Shown here: piece after piece, positions 45,991 to 54,782 of the stretch | Layout of the letters: every line of letters starts with the position of its first letter | How positions within the stretch are numbered: position 1 is the first letter of the stretch | DNA from: Rhodoferax ferrireducens T118 | Lineage (GTDB): Bacteria; Pseudomonadota; Gammaproteobacteria; Burkholderiales; Burkholderiaceae_C | DNA: 64,000 bases | Reading direction: 5' to 3' | NCBI RefSeq assembly: GCF_000013605.1 | Contig: NC_007908.1 | Span: 1,240,001 to 1,304,000, forward strand | Program-made: the position numbers and the translations under genes | The notes under the pieces: model-generated | What the model was told of the DNA's origin: nothing | What the model saw: only the letters and a program-made list of their open reading frames with translations | Database searches by the model: none

Positions 45991-46473
45991 TTAGCCGTTC
46001 ACGCGGGGTGACGGGACCAAGTCGAATACGACACGATGCTGTGGCGCCTCGACCAAGGTGCCGATGTGCGTGTCGGCGTCTGGTCGGTTGTCGGTTCCGT
46101 GCACCTGCAGCATCATTTCCGTAGCGTCGGTCGGCGCGATGCCCAGCTCTTCCGTCGCCCAACGCTTGACGCGGCCTATAGTGGTGCTCGGGCGGAACGA
46201 ACGGCGCACGTCACGGCCTGCGTACCGCACGATGACGTCGACTCCCTTGAGGCGGTGCAAGTGCACCCGCAGGCCCTCGGGGATGTGGGGCAACTTTTCA
46301 AACGACCGCTCGTCGTCCTCGTCTTCGACGAAGAGGAAAAACTCTTCGCCGCGACCTTCGCCCAGCTTGAGCAGGCATGCCTCATGAAGCTTGGCGTGGC
46401 CCGCATCCGACTCGATTTCAACGACCTCGATGTCACGCAGCAACTCTGACTGCAGAAAAACATTAACCTTCAT
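45991..46473 (-). CDS. Ubiquitin-like protein with two beta-grasp regions
   Basis: This 160-residue protein is placed first before E2, JAB and E1. Residues 78-153 form a ubiquitin-like beta-grasp (VDVIVRYAGRDVRRSFRPSTTIGRVKRWATEELGI ... MLQVHGTDNRPDADTHIGTLVEAPQHRVVFDLV), and residues 1-75 may be a second, diverged one. Two tandem domains would resemble BilA/ISG15. The protein ends in RVNG, so a free C-terminal glycine (G160) is ready for adenylation without trimming. The mRNA leader can fold over its ribosome site. Confidence 0.72.
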   Translation of the reverse strand: MKVNVFLQSELLRDIEVVEIESDAGHAKLHEACLLKLGEGRGEEFFLFVEDEDDERSFEKLPHIPEGLRVHLHRLKGVDVIVRYAGRDVRRSFRPSTTIGRVKRWATEELGIAPTDATEMMLQVHGTDNRPDADTHIGTLVEAPQHRVVFDLVPSPRVNG

Positions 46474-46542
46474 GATGAAGTCCTTTTCTCGGTGACCGCG
46501 GGAATCGCGGCCTTCTACTGCTTAAACCGAGGTGACTTCATC
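46474..46542 (-). promoter_or_regulatory. Inverted repeat over the ubiquitin-like gene's RBS
   Basis: On the minus strand, GATGAAGTC (46542-46534) is complementary to GACTTCATC (46482-46474), which lies between the AGGA site and the ATG at 46473. Inside the loop CCGCG-ATTCC-CGCGG (46510-46496) forms a second stem. Pairing would hide the ribosome-binding site of the ubiquitin-like gene. It may be a translational switch, or a protein-binding site at a promoter in the 122-base gap. Confidence 0.45.
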
Positions 46543-46595
46543 AAAAAGAAAGGCGTCGACTCAAAAACTCTTTGAAGGCTTGATAGATGGTGTGC

Positions 46596-49500
46596 CTACA
46601 TCGACGGCCGAGTCGGGCAGAACGTCATATAGGCGCAACGCTTACAGTGTCTGCCGACCTTTGGCTCCCGATTGCCCGCGAAGAACCGCTGTACCGCGGC
46701 GAATGCCGCAGTTTTTTCGATTGCACCGCTCGGCTCGAACGATTCCTTCTTGGCACCCAACAGGCTGTGAATAGTCACGCCGCGGGCCCTGACGGGCTGA
46801 AGGTCGTTGAGCATGGGGCGGAGCAACTGGGCTGCCTTTGTCAGGTCACTGCCAGAGAATCTAATTAGTTCCAGGGCGGGCCGCCCCGCTGATGCATTGA
46901 GCAGCATCCAGTTCAGGCGAATCGTCAAACCGTTAATCGATGTAACCGGCTCTACGAATGCACCCGCGGAGGCCTTGATGATGGCCAATCCATCCCAGAA
47001 CACCGCGGTGGCATGCGTCCATAGCTGCAAGTCTTCTGTATGAGAAGGAAGCTTGCGACTCTCCCATTCCGCCATGAATGCCTCTTTGGGTGAAGAGCCT
47101 GGCTTCTGCGCAAGCGCCTTAAGGGCAGCCATGACAGCCCATCGCGCCTTTATTGCAATGTCTACCCCTTGCTCGCCGGCGAGCCGCAGCTCAAAGCGAT
47201 ACCAGTGCTGCAGGGGACATCGCACGAACGTCTCGAATTCGTCAAATGGCAACGGCTCCGTTAGTGGGGGCCGCGGAATGGGTGCCTGTCCAGCTGGGGC
47301 TGTCACTGTCCCATTAAACGAAAGTGCCCTGACCGGAGCTGATGGAGGGCTCAGCTGTGGTGCCCCCTTGCGAGTGTCCTCGCCGTTCTGGTACATAAAC
47401 AGACGTTTGCGAGCTCGCGACAGCGCGACGTAGAGCAAGTTATTCCGCTCGACCGTTGCCTCGAAGTTCCAGGTCTCCTGGGAGCTGCGCAAGACCTCGG
47501 GAGGAACGAGCCGTGAGGCCTCGGACGGTGATTCCCAGTAGCGACCCTTTGGGCCATAGTCGTCCGTATTCACGTTGTTCACGTGGACGGAATCAAATTC
47601 GAGGCCCTTGCTGCCGTGAATCGAGAGTAGTCGCACGGCATCAATTGCAGCGACCTCTGCAGGCAGCTCGCGCTCGGAATAGGTTTCACCGATGCGCTGC
47701 CGCAGTTGCTGACGTAACAGGAACCTAGGCAGGGTCGGGAATTTACGCTCACCGTCGCCTGTCCGCGTGGCATACGCGAATTGCCAGAGAGCGATTCGCA
47801 AGGAGTGCGCCTCGATGGATACATCCGCGCGGGGTGGATAACCGAAGCGATGCTCCAGCAGCAAGTCGCAAACGAAGCCCCATGGGTTGGACCGTCGCCA
47901 TTGACCATTCAATAGCCTGGCAATCGTCACAAGCACCGACCGTGATTGTGGTGAGAGGTCCTCCGGCAAATCGTCGAGCCATGCCCCACGTTGCAGCAAG
48001 GGGTCTTCCTCGCACAGCTCCATCAGCTTCTGGAAGTCTTCGAAATCGACGGCGAGGCGCGCGTCCCCCATCAGCCCCACAAGCGCCCGCGGCAATCGCT
48101 CCACCATAAGCTGCATCAAGCACAGTAGCGTCTTCACCTCGGGGCGCTGAGCCAGTTCGCCAATGTGCAGGACCGGGATGCCGACCCTGCGGAGTCCGGC
48201 TGCCACCATGCCGAGCTCGTAGTTCCAGCGGTTGAGTACAGCCTGCTTGCCGAAAGGCACTCCTTCAGAATGAAGCTCATGTATCCCCGCCGCGATTGCA
48301 TCTGGCATGGAGACGAACGGAAAGCATGACACCAGGGTGGGGGGATGTCCATTCGGTCCTGAAGTGGCCGTCGTATTCTCCAGCTTGAGCGACGTGGTTT
48401 CGAGGATATGCCGCTTCCCGGCCTGCTTCACGAGCTCCAGGATTTCACTGGAGCTACGCCGATTGAAGGCCAGCGGATACGTTTTAATCTTACCGCTACC
48501 AGCCTGCGCTTCGAAGCGTTCGTTGAACTTCGTCAAACTGTGCACGGAAGCGCCGCGCCAATGATGAATCGCCTGACGCACATCGCCGACGACCCAGAGC
48601 GACTTGGCGTTTTTCGCCAACTGCGAGATGAGCTCGACCATCGCATGCGTGACATCCTGATACTCGTCGACCAGTACGTGTTGGAACTTGTCTGCAAGCT
48701 CGCTGTACTGCGGACGGTCTTGCTCAATGGCCTTGGCAGGCTTTGCGACCAAGTCGACGAAATCCACCATTTTCCGTTCGCGTAGCGCTCGCTCGTAGCA
48801 TTCGTAGAGACTCGCGACATCTTCGCGGCATTCTCTTCGACCCGGCTCGGCAGTCGGTAGACCTTGAATGGCTAGTCGATACGCCTCCGGCGAGACCATC
48901 TCTTCCTTCAACCGCTTGATGCTATTGACGACATCTGGCAGCCAGTCATAGGGGTCCTGGACGCGCCGGTAGTGGGTGAGCTCAACCTTGGGCAGCTCCT
49001 GGTTGAGTATCGTGATTGCATTGAGCCTGTCCGCCACCTTGAGGTCGGACTCCAAGCCGAAGCACTGGTGGTACTTACGCAGGAAATCCAGTCCGAACGC
49101 ATGGAAAGTGCCGGCCCACACGTCCGATGCGCGATGGATATTCGCGTCGCGCAACCTGTCGACGAGCTCGAACGCCGCCTTGTTGGTGAACGTTAGAACG
49201 AGGATGTGGCTCGGGTCGACAGCTTTTTCATCAATCAGGTAGCGAATCCGGTGAACCAGCGTCGACGTCTTGCCGGAACCAGGCCCGGCAACGACGTTGA
49301 CATAGCGCTCAGGCGCCTGAATGGCAAGCAGCTGGTCCAGACTGGGAGGATGCTGGGTCCTTGCCTCGGGCGCCAACACAACATTCGGCAGCATGACCGC
49401 GTCCAGCATCTGCTGACGCACGATTTCGAGGTGGATGCCCAAGTCGCGTGCGGCCTTCCGGGGTCCGACACCGGCGTCATGTAGCACGCGCGCAACCTCA

Positions 49501-49934
49501 CGCGGAAGCATAAGCTCGCGCGCAAAGACGTTCGCTCTGAGCTCCAACCGTTCGCGCGCCCCATAGGCTTCGACTGAGATAACTGCCGGTGTGCCCTCAG
49601 CGTCGGTCAGCGAGCTCAACGAGGCTATTGCGACTTCTTCCTGCGACTCGTCGAGAATAAAGTGGCCAAGCTCATGAGCGACTAGGTAAGCCTGCTCAGC
49701 TACACCGATATCCTTACGGACGTAGATATAGTCTTCCTTGCGTCTGAGGATGGCATCCCCGTTCGAGAGTTCCGCAGCGCCTTTCGGAACATATTCGACT
49801 CCCAGGGAAAGCTTCGCCGCAATTGGGTCGGGCGTCAGGAACTCACTGACGTGCACTGCCTCACCCGCACGGTCGTCGAGGAGCTTCCTTCGCAGAGCGA
49901 CTGCTTGCTCTCGTGCACGCTGAAAGGGATTCAT
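46596..49934 (-). CDS. ImmA/IrrE protease-UvrD helicase-Fe-S fusion protein
   Basis: This 1112-residue protein has three parts. Residues 1-190 are an ImmA/IrrE metallopeptidase (H87-E-L-G-H91, with a third ligand in ELRANVFARELMLP). Residues about 197-840 are a UvrD/Rep-type superfamily 1 helicase: GPGSGKT (217-223), DEYQDVTHA, VGDVRQAIHHWRGA, SIHGSKGLEFDSV and LLYVALSRARKRLF. The C-terminal part resembles AddB/Cas4-type PD-(D/E)XK proteins, with FETFVRCPLQHWYRF near 880 and C1097-x2-C1100-x5-C1106 as a likely Fe-S site. I cannot place the nuclease aspartate and lysine with certainty. It lies one base after the 204-residue protein gene and 122 bases before the ubiquitin-like gene, all one direction. 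Confidence 0.85.
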   Translation of the reverse strand: MNPFQRAREQAVALRRKLLDDRAGEAVHVSEFLTPDPIAAKLSLGVEYVPKGAAELSNGDAILRRKEDYIYVRKDIGVAEQAYLVAHELGHFILDESQEEVAIASLSSLTDAEGTPAVISVEAYGARERLELRANVFARELMLPREVARVLHDAGVGPRKAARDLGIHLEIVRQQMLDAVMLPNVVLAPEARTQHPPSLDQLLAIQAPERYVNVVAGPGSGKTSTLVHRIRYLIDEKAVDPSHILVLTFTNKAAFELVDRLRDANIHRASDVWAGTFHAFGLDFLRKYHQCFGLESDLKVADRLNAITILNQELPKVELTHYRRVQDPYDWLPDVVNSIKRLKEEMVSPEAYRLAIQGLPTAEPGRRECREDVASLYECYERALRERKMVDFVDLVAKPAKAIEQDRPQYSELADKFQHVLVDEYQDVTHAMVELISQLAKNAKSLWVVGDVRQAIHHWRGASVHSLTKFNERFEAQAGSGKIKTYPLAFNRRSSSEILELVKQAGKRHILETTSLKLENTTATSGPNGHPPTLVSCFPFVSMPDAIAAGIHELHSEGVPFGKQAVLNRWNYELGMVAAGLRRVGIPVLHIGELAQRPEVKTLLCLMQLMVERLPRALVGLMGDARLAVDFEDFQKLMELCEEDPLLQRGAWLDDLPEDLSPQSRSVLVTIARLLNGQWRRSNPWGFVCDLLLEHRFGYPPRADVSIEAHSLRIALWQFAYATRTGDGERKFPTLPRFLLRQQLRQRIGETYSERELPAEVAAIDAVRLLSIHGSKGLEFDSVHVNNVNTDDYGPKGRYWESPSEASRLVPPEVLRSSQETWNFEATVERNNLLYVALSRARKRLFMYQNGEDTRKGAPQLSPPSAPVRALSFNGTVTAPAGQAPIPRPPLTEPLPFDEFETFVRCPLQHWYRFELRLAGEQGVDIAIKARWAVMAALKALAQKPGSSPKEAFMAEWESRKLPSHTEDLQLWTHATAVFWDGLAIIKASAGAFVEPVTSINGLTIRLNWMLLNASAGRPALELIRFSGSDLTKAAQLLRPMLNDLQPVRARGVTIHSLLGAKKESFEPSGAIEKTAAFAAVQRFFAGNREPKVGRHCKRCAYMTFCPTRPSM

Positions 49935-49935
49935 G

Positions 49936-50550
49936 TCATTTCTCGTCAGCGAACTTCAAGAGTCTTGCCGTTTCCTCTGCTGAGAGGTCCTGCTCTCGAA
50001 CTGATTCCTCCCATGTGTTCGGCTGTGTCGCAAGCTTTGGTTTGCCGTGACCAGCCTTGAATGCTGGTACCGGTGTCGTAGCGAAATTTCGTCTGAAAAC
50101 CTCTGCCAACGCGGTAGCTGGCTCCTCAAAGAATGCAGACAATGCGTCCAACAACTTGCCAGGTGCTTTCGTGCGACCCGACAGGACTCCATTGAGCAGC
50201 GTCGCGTAGGGACCTATGCCAATCTTCTGCGCTGCCCCTTTTCTGGCCGCGCCCTTGAGCGAGTTCACCTTCTGCTGGGCTGATTCAAGGCTATGGCTGG
50301 GTACCTGATGGAACCTGCTCAGTGCCTTGCTGACCGTGCGGCTCGCCAATTCGGCATCGAACACATAGTCCTCATCGGAAGCGTCGGCCGCATCGCCGGC
50401 CATGCGCACTATTGCCGCATCGGCGATGTTCGAAGCGTGTTGCGGGTATTTGTTCACCAGCGCCTTCCAGTCTTTGGTGGTCGGGTGTTCGTGTTCGCTC
50501 AGGAACTGAGCGATAAGGCGTTCGGCCTCGTTCTTGTTGATGTCGGTCAT
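49936..50550 (-). CDS. Unknown regulator-like protein next to sigma factor
   Basis: This 204-residue protein (ATG 50550 behind GGAGAA) overlaps the sigma-factor stop and ends one base before the ImmA-helicase gene. The N-terminal part (AERLIAQFLSEHEHPTTKDWKALVNKYPQHASNIADAAIVRMAG) and the middle (GIGPYATLLNGVLSGRTKAPGKLLDALSAFFE, HTH-like) suggest a regulator or anti-sigma-like partner. ImmA-type proteases cleave such repressors in other mobile elements (ImmR of ICEBs1). The idea that this is the protease target is inference from order alone. Confidence 0.6.
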   Translation of the reverse strand: MTDINKNEAERLIAQFLSEHEHPTTKDWKALVNKYPQHASNIADAAIVRMAGDAADASDEDYVFDAELASRTVSKALSRFHQVPSHSLESAQQKVNSLKGAARKGAAQKIGIGPYATLLNGVLSGRTKAPGKLLDALSAFFEEPATALAEVFRRNFATTPVPAFKAGHGKPKLATQPNTWEESVREQDLSAEETARLLKFADEK

Positions 50551-51263
50551 TCCAGTTCTCCGAGGAGCTTCGTCAAAGCTCGCTGATGATGTTGATTGGC
50601 TGTTGGGATGGAGCAGCCGAGCAGTTCTGCGACCTTCCTCCATTCGTACTTGCACTCAGTTCGGAAGTAGAAGGCATCACGCTCCTTGCGGGGCAGTGCC
50701 ATCAGCGCGACCCGCACTCTTGCGGTCGTCTGAGTCCGAATTGCGGCTTCTTCTGGCGTTTCGGCTCCTGTGTCCTCCTCCGCAGCGATGGCAGGGTCCT
50801 CTCCCTGTTCGTCGGTCACTGTCATGGCGTCGACCGATTGCATGCTGTTCTTCAGCCGCAGTTGATGTCGCATGAAGTCATCGACCCGGTCGCGCACGAA
50901 GACTGCGAAGCGCACCTCACAGTTCGACACAGGGCTAGTGTCGGCGAGCAGGCTCTCCCACACGTAATCAATGGTGTCTGCGACCATGGTACTGCCGCGC
51001 TTGACCACATCGCCCCAGGCGCTCATACCCCGCAAACGTTTCCCGGCGAGAATTTGGATGCGACGGTTCAGTTCGGCCACGGCTTCGTCCACCACGCGCT
51101 CCGTTTCTCGGTACCGAGTTCGGATAAGCGTTGCCAGCACCTCGGAAGCAAGGTGATTCGCATGTTCATGATTTCCGATGCCGATGCGACGCTTCAGCTC
51201 GGCGGCGTCAAGGCCATGGACGATTTTCAGCTGCTGTTCATGGTCCGGGTCGCGTGCTCGCAT
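50547..51263 (-). CDS. Sigma-70 family (ECF-like) sigma factor
   Basis: About 238 residues. The C-terminal region (VALMALPRKERDAFYFRTECKYEWRKVAELLGCSIPTANQHHQRALTKLLGEL, about 185-238) is a region-4 helix-turn-helix. Residues about 35-150 (ASEVLATLIRTRYRETERVVDEAVAELNRRIQ ... VRFAVFVRDRVDDFMRHQLR) can be region 2. The start at 51263 is chosen by the family-like N-terminus; the frame is open further up but reads as junk. It is the first gene of the seven-gene minus-strand series and probably directs transcription of a promoter upstream of it or of the ubiquitin-like gene. Confidence 0.72.
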   Translation of the reverse strand: MRARDPDHEQQLKIVHGLDAAELKRRIGIGNHEHANHLASEVLATLIRTRYRETERVVDEAVAELNRRIQILAGKRLRGMSAWGDVVKRGSTMVADTIDYVWESLLADTSPVSNCEVRFAVFVRDRVDDFMRHQLRLKNSMQSVDAMTVTDEQGEDPAIAAEEDTGAETPEEAAIRTQTTARVRVALMALPRKERDAFYFRTECKYEWRKVAELLGCSIPTANQHHQRALTKLLGELE

Positions 51264-51958
51264 GCAAATCTCGCTTTCAGGAAACGGTTCATGTTTTCTC
51301 TCCCACGCTTTCAAAACCGATGTGAGCGCGGGAAAAAGAAAATCCCATGATTGAAGAATGGGTATTGTCCATCGAACGGACCACGTACGCAGTCTAGCAA
51401 GTGAGTATCGTGAACCAGTCAGTTTCGTATACCGGTGCGGCCCTTTTCGGACGCCCCAAGGCTCAGCTGCTCTTGCGGCAATCCCCTCCAATAGCGTACA
51501 TGATGAGCTGTACTTTGCCCGGCTGGGAATTTCACAGGTAGGACAACAAACGGGGTCGGCCAACGTCTGCTGTTGGTCGAGTCCGGGTACTCCTTTGATT
51601 GAAATCAGGGCCATAAAGTTGACAGTTGGTCTACCGACGCCGATGTCAGGTATCGGTCAGGCAATTTGAATTTCTGTGGACTCGCTACCGCTGTTTTGCG
51701 GGTGCCCGGTTCAGACCCTCTGCCAATCGTCGACTTTCGGTACTACCTCCTCCAAACGGCCTTGGCATATGTCGGTCGACTGTCGGCAAAGTGGCATTAA
51801 TTCACTCCAAATCTATTTGACTATGACCATTGGTTGTGTTCAAAACCGCAGGACTGCATGGACTTCATGCGCCAGTACCCTTCGGATCGGCTGCAGGCAG
51901 AGGCAAAGTTGCCCAATGAACATACTCTGATTAGCTGAGAGCGAGCTACCCATTCATC
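51264..51958. other. Upstream region of the sigma-factor operon
   Basis: No gene is convincing in these 695 bases on either strand. It should contain the promoter of the minus-strand series. I did not find a clear repeat or operator. Confidence 0.3.
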
Positions 51959-52285
51959 ATGACCCGGCGAAAGCACTATCACGTCTACGTGGTTGAACTG
52001 TCCAAGGATGTGCTGTTGAACGCCCGGTTTATGCGATCCAACCCCAACTATCTTCACGGCAAGCCCTGTGTCTATGTCGGCATGACAGGTCTGGATCCGG
52101 ATGTACGTTTTGACAAACACAAAGCAGGAATCCAGGCCAACCGCTTTGTTCAGGAGTTCGGCCTGCGCTTAGTGCCGGAGCTTTACACGCTGTACAACCC
52201 GTTGACTTATGACGAAGCCAAGAGTCTCGAAGTCGAACTGGGCATTGATCTGCGTGAGGGTGGCTATGGGGTCTGGCAGGCGTGA
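51959..52285 (+). CDS. GIY-YIG-like small protein
   Basis: This 108-residue protein reads HVYVVELSKDVL...KPCVYVGMTGLDPDVRFDKHKAGIQANRFVQEFGLRL. VYV and CVYVGMTG replace the GIY and YIG signatures, followed by the arginine and histidine of the nuclease core. The fold is probably GIY-YIG, but the second tyrosine and the late glutamate need checking. It is alone on this strand with its own start. Role unknown. Confidence 0.6.
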   Translation: MTRRKHYHVYVVELSKDVLLNARFMRSNPNYLHGKPCVYVGMTGLDPDVRFDKHKAGIQANRFVQEFGLRLVPELYTLYNPLTYDEAKSLEVELGIDLREGGYGVWQA

Positions 52286-52341
52286 TGCTTGCTTAACTTT
52301 GGATAACTGATCAACCAACTGCGCCTCCGTTAAGCTAACCC

Positions 52342-53568
52342 ATGTCCAAAAGAAGCGTCCGCAGGTTATTTGCCCACCGTCAATTCATGCGCTTTTGGTT
52401 CTCCAGACTTGCCGGCGTGAGCGCCAATCAAATGTTGATGGTGGGGGTGGCCTGGCACATGTATGACATCACCTCCAGTGCCTGGGATCTCGGTTTGGTG
52501 GGATTGTTTCAGTTTGTACCTGCCCTTGTTCTGATGCTGCCTGCAGGGCACACTGCCGACCGATTTCATCGAGGTCGCATCTTTGCGGCCTGCATGGGCA
52601 TTCAGGCGGTGGTGGCGTTGGCGCTGATCTTCGCCACCCAGTTCCACTTTGCCTCACGCGAGTTGATTCTTGGCATTTCGGTGTTGTTGGGGGTGGCTCG
52701 TGCCTTCCAGATGCCAGCACAACAGGCATTGACCCCTCAGCTTGTGCCGCAGGACATGCTGCAAAGTGCGCTAGCTTTGAGCTCCAGCGGCATGCAGGTG
52801 GCCATCATTGGTGGACCAGCACTTGGCGGCATGCTGTACACGACAGGGGCCACAACCGTCTATGTCACTTGCGCTCTCCTGCTTCTGGTGTCTGCCATGC
52901 TGGCCTTGCTGGTGCGCTACCAGCACCAGCAAGCCCATCTGGCCGCCACCTGGCAGACTGTTCTCGCTGGATTCACCTTTGTCTGGCACCGCAAGGTCTT
53001 GCTGGGTGCAACTTCACTGGACTTGTTTGCGGTGCTGCTCGGTGGTGCCACGGCCTTGCTGCCGATTTATGCACGGGACATCCTGCATACCGGGCCAATC
53101 GGGCTAGGGGTGTTGCGATCTGCTCCGGCCGTGGGTGCACTGATGATGTCGCTGGCGATCATGCGCTGGCCGCTGACCAGACACGTGGGGCGCCGGCTGT
53201 TGGCGGCTGTTGCCATTTTTGGCGTGGCCACCATTGTCTTTGGACTATCCAGCCATTTTGGGCTGTCGCTGGTGGCACTGGCGATTGCCGGGGCCGCCGA
53301 CAGCATCAGCGTGGTGACGCGATCAACCCTGGTTCAGTTGGAAACACCCAACGAGATGCGGGGCCGGGTGTCGGCGGTCAACTCGATGTTCATTGGTGCC
53401 TCCAACCAGTTGGGGGAATTCGAGTCGGGAGCCACTGCAGCCCTGTTTGGCGCGGTGGGCTCTGTGGTCATTGGAGGTGTCGGTACGGTATTGATTGCTG
53501 CGGGATGGTTCAGGCTGTTTCCGGCGCTGGCAAGGCGGGATCGGATGGGGCCGACGGTTGCTGCTTGA
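52342..53568 (+). CDS. MFS transporter (EntS/MFS_3-like exporter)
   Basis: This 408-residue major facilitator protein has about twelve membrane helices and a start typical of the EntS-like group (FAHRQFMRFWFSRLAGVSANQMLMVGVAWHMYDITSSAWDLGLVGLFQFVPALVLMLPAGHTADRFHRGRI). The loop GHTADRFHRGR carries the MFS signature. The later VTRSTLVQLETPNEMRGRVSAVNSMFIGASNQLGEFESG is also typical of the group. Substrate unknown. No regulator lies beside it. Confidence 0.85.
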   Translation: MSKRSVRRLFAHRQFMRFWFSRLAGVSANQMLMVGVAWHMYDITSSAWDLGLVGLFQFVPALVLMLPAGHTADRFHRGRIFAACMGIQAVVALALIFATQFHFASRELILGISVLLGVARAFQMPAQQALTPQLVPQDMLQSALALSSSGMQVAIIGGPALGGMLYTTGATTVYVTCALLLLVSAMLALLVRYQHQQAHLAATWQTVLAGFTFVWHRKVLLGATSLDLFAVLLGGATALLPIYARDILHTGPIGLGVLRSAPAVGALMMSLAIMRWPLTRHVGRRLLAAVAIFGVATIVFGLSSHFGLSLVALAIAGAADSISVVTRSTLVQLETPNEMRGRVSAVNSMFIGASNQLGEFESGATAALFGAVGSVVIGGVGTVLIAAGWFRLFPALARRDRMGPTVAA

Positions 53569-53946
53569 AGGAGGCAGATACATGGATGTCTGCTTTCGGG
53601 TACCAAATTCGCCGTCCACTATGACTGCCTTGGGCACGTAGTTCACGGCCACGACCGACGGCTGTATGGTCGCCCAATTTGATCAAAGTCCCAACGTCAG
53701 TTCTGGGGCGAGCATTTTGAGCCGATGGTCGGCTTGTGACGCTGCACTGCAGAAGTACACTCGGCTCAGAAGTGGTTATTGATTTTGCCGGTCTGAGTTG
53801 ATGTGGGTGGGCAACAGGTCGTTAATCTTCGTTGCCCATGATATCCATCACCGAACGTGAAAATCAGTCGATCAAATTCGCTGACCATACTCACCTGCTT
53901 CTGGAGAATGCCTGGCTTGTTTGGAGAAAAGCAAAGAACAACCCAT
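53569..53946. other. Intergenic stretch
   Basis: No gene is supported in these 378 bases between two convergent genes, and no clear terminator was found. On the minus strand, near 53800-53835, NDLLPTHINSD-like reading recalls the C-terminal ends of some transposases, but it is too short to call. Confidence 0.25.
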
Positions 53947-54552
53947 TCACCTCGACCGCAGCACCATCTGGTTCTTGTTCATTGAGATGTCAAATTTCGA
54001 CAGGAACGACTGACCCAATAGAGCCTCGTCTTCATTGCCAAGGCTCAGGCCAACGCCTACTTTGACGTTGGTGACGTTTACAGGTCCCACGGACACGCCC
54101 ACACCCTCCACAACGCGCCCGCGTCGATCACCATTTGCCGTTTTGAATGTAGTGGGCACGCCGCCGAGAATGAACGCCTTCTGGGCAAACTTTTCACTCA
54201 CACTCACCAGGGATGCCCCGGTATCAACCATGAACTTGACCTCTTTGCCGTTGATGATGCCCGCGGTGTAGAAATGGCCGTCCTGTGACCTGTTGATCAC
54301 CAAATCACCGTTGGCCAGCACCTGCGCTTGCTTGGGCTTTAGATAGTGCGTCATCAACACGTACAAAAGCCCCATGACCGCAAACCAAAAGATCATCATC
54401 GGAATGAGCCCGGTCTTTGTCGGTGACGCGGCTTTTGAAGTCATATTTTTGCGCGAAAACGTAGAGAATTTGGCCCGCGTTTCGTCAATCTGACGCTGCT
54501 TCTCCCGCTCACGCTGTGCTTCTCGATACCAGTCCCTGTCTTCCATTCCCAT
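53947..54552 (-). CDS. Retropepsin-like aspartic protease, membrane-anchored
   Basis: This 201-residue clan-AA protein has a charged cytoplasmic head, one membrane helix (about 49-67) and a retropepsin domain: FMVDTGASLVSVSEKFA holds the catalytic D-T-G, with GVGLSLGNEDEALLGQSFLSKFD near the end. It is of the TIGR02281 type found in many proteobacteria. Probable dimer, function not known. It may start at 54552 or 54546. Confidence 0.85.
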   Translation of the reverse strand: MGMEDRDWYREAQREREKQRQIDETRAKFSTFSRKNMTSKAASPTKTGLIPMMIFWFAVMGLLYVLMTHYLKPKQAQVLANGDLVINRSQDGHFYTAGIINGKEVKFMVDTGASLVSVSEKFAQKAFILGGVPTTFKTANGDRRGRVVEGVGVSVGPVNVTNVKVGVGLSLGNEDEALLGQSFLSKFDISMNKNQMVLRSR

Positions 54553-54782
54553 GACTATTTCTCTATCCGTATTTGTTTATTAGGGGGGCAGCTATTCTTG
54601 CCAGTTTCGTCATTAGGCGCCTTTTCATCAGCGCGACGCTCCGCCAGTTTCGCAGCAAGGGAAAACATGGCGTCACCGGTGCCCAATGACCTTAATCAAG
54701 GTAGTTAATTCGAAAAATTGGATCCCAATATCTCTCCTGCGCACCCACTTCTCATGGCCGATTGGAGCCATCGGCCTGCAAG

